Shown in pieces: positions 31,073-31,836 of a stretch of DNA of 31,836 nt. Origin of the DNA: JAJXWB01 sp036796555 (GTDB lineage Bacteria; Pseudomonadota; Alphaproteobacteria; Rhizobiales; Beijerinckiaceae); NCBI GenBank assembly GCA_036796555.1, contig DAIRCS010000031.1, positions 1-31,836 of the forward strand. Direction: 5' to 3'. Position numbers and translations under genes: made by a program. A model generated the notes under the pieces. It made no database searches. It was not told the origin of the DNA and saw only the letters and a list, made by a program, of their open reading frames with translations. Numbering within the stretch: the stretch's first letter is position 1; the number at the start of each line of letters is the position of its first letter.

Positions 31073-31836
31073 CTAGCGCCGTTTCCCGTCGCCGGCATAG
31101 ATGTCGCGGTTCCGGGTCTCCGGGATGAAGATCATGCCGACGACGGCGGTCATGATCGCCACGACGATCGGATACCAGAGTCCGTAATAGATATCGCCGG
31201 TCTGGGCGACCATGGCGAAGGAGATCGCGGGCAACAGGCCGCCGAACCAGCCGTTGCCGATGTGGTAGGGCAGCGAGACCGAGGTGTAGCGGATGCGCGT
31301 CGGGAAAAGCTCCACCAGCGCGGCGGCCAGCGGTCCGTAGACCATGGTCACGAACAGGACGAGCACGAACAGAAGTCCGACGATCCCCGCCGTCTGCGCG
31401 CGGAAGACGTCGAAGAGGCCGCTCATGCGCACGATGCCGGGGTCGTCGGCGCGCGGGTAGCCGGCGGCCAGCAGCGCCGCGTGGATCGCCGCGCCCGTCT
31501 CGGCCGGCCGCGCGGAATCGAAGGGAAGGTCCTTGCCGTTGATGCGGACAAGGGTCGCCGCCGCGCCCGGGGACGGCTCGACGGCGTAACGCACGGAGCT
31601 TTGCGCGAGCGTCTGGCGCGCCATGTCGCAGGAGGTCTTGAAGACGCGCGTGCCGATCGGGTTGAAGAGCGATCCGCATTGCGCGGGATCGGCGACGACC
31701 GACACGCGGACGGTTTCGATCGCCTTGTCGAGGGCCGGGTTGGCCAGGCTCGAAATCTGCCGGAAGACCGGCATGTAGGCGAGCGCGGCGATCAGGCAGC
31801 CGACGAGAATGATCGGCTTGCGGCCGATGCGGTCGG
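31073..31836 (-). CDS. MFS metabolite:H+ symporter, C-terminal part (5' end outside window)
   Basis: About 253 codons of the C-terminal half of a major facilitator transporter, ending at TAG 31073. The visible part opens with the cytoplasmic signature DRIGRKPIILVG, has a transmembrane helix, then a loop of roughly 100 residues (from about FRQISSLANPALDK to MSGLFDVFRAQ) with several cysteines. It then carries the helices IVGLLFVLVLFVTMVYGPLA, the metabolite-symporter motif LVELFPTRIRYTSVSLPYHIGNG, and WYPIVVAIMTAVVGMIFIPETRNRDIYAG. The ELFPTRIRYT motif places it with the metabolite:H+ symporter (ProP/ShiA/KgtP-like) group. The substrate, probably an organic acid or osmolyte, is inferred from the group only. 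Confidence 0.92.
   Translation of the reverse strand, partial: DRIGRKPIILVGCLIAALAYMPVFRQISSLANPALDKAIETVRVSVVADPAQCGSLFNPIGTRVFKTSCDMARQTLAQSSVRYAVEPSPGAAATLVRINGKDLPFDSARPAETGAAIHAALLAAGYPRADDPGIVRMSGLFDVFRAQTAGIVGLLFVLVLFVTMVYGPLAAALVELFPTRIRYTSVSLPYHIGNGWFGGLLPAISFAMVAQTGDIYYGLWYPIVVAIMTAVVGMIFIPETRNRDIYAGDGKRR

Overview
The window is GC-rich, densely packed bacterial chromosome. The protein families point to an alphaproteobacterium, most likely of the order Hyphomicrobiales (Rhizobiales). Evidence includes a DUF2336 protein, a GapR/CtrA-era style TTAA-N7-TTTA site, FNT-, CaiB- and CHASE2-cyclase homologues of alphaproteobacterial type, and dispersed palindromic intergenic repeats like those common in this order. 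The genus cannot be fixed from the sequence alone. The region is mostly housekeeping and accessory metabolism. I see no prophage, CRISPR array, conjugative gene or complete insertion sequence.

Layout. 1-4.7 kb (+ strand): the 3' part of thrS, a small remnant of a formate/nitrite-type transporter gene, a secreted protein of unknown function, then a close-packed run of a stand-alone Lrp/AsnC effector domain, a monoacylglycerol-lipase-like hydrolase, two small periplasmic c-type cytochromes and a flavin reductase-like protein. 4.7-7.5 kb (- strand): an FMN-dependent L-lactate dehydrogenase-type enzyme, a 38-residue membrane protein, and a translationally coupled MaoC hydratase / CitE-like CoA-ester lyase pair. 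7.7-11.6 kb (+): DUF2336 protein, EamA transporter, membrane-anchored metallophosphoesterase. 11.6-13.2 kb: aquaporin Z and a lytic transglycosylase whose start codons overlap head to head.

13.4-18.2 kb: a coupled thiolase / acyl-CoA dehydrogenase pair whose second gene runs without a stop through a 95-bp palindromic repeat into the antisense of nadK; then (- strand) nadK and a coupled thioesterase / iodotyrosine-deiodinase-like flavoprotein pair. 18.3-20 kb: two more palindromic elements, an unrecognised 353-residue protein coupled to a GNAT acetyltransferase. 20.1-23.5 kb (+): a class III CoA-transferase abutting a CHASE2-adenylate cyclase. 23.5-25.4 kb (-): a DUF900-type lipoprotein hydrolase and a small exported protein.

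25.4-31.8 kb: this is the most mosaic part. It holds a transposase scrap, a LysR regulator divergent from a Tat-exported metal-dependent amidohydrolase and an outer-membrane beta-barrel protein, an HtrA/Do-type protease of visibly lower GC content, an IS630-type transposase scrap, tRNA-Thr(UGU), and the 3' part of an MFS transporter. Several neighbouring genes touch or overlap by 1-4 bases, so most are probably co-translated pairs. Acyl-CoA metabolism is a repeated theme (lyase, hydratase, thiolase, dehydrogenase, thioesterase, CoA-transferase), but the genes lie in separate transcription units. I found no convincing new multi-gene system. The observations most worth checking are the stop-less acyl-CoA dehydrogenase, the conserved deiodinase active-site triad, the lysR-amidohydrolase-porin-like module, and the low-GC protease segment next to the tRNA.
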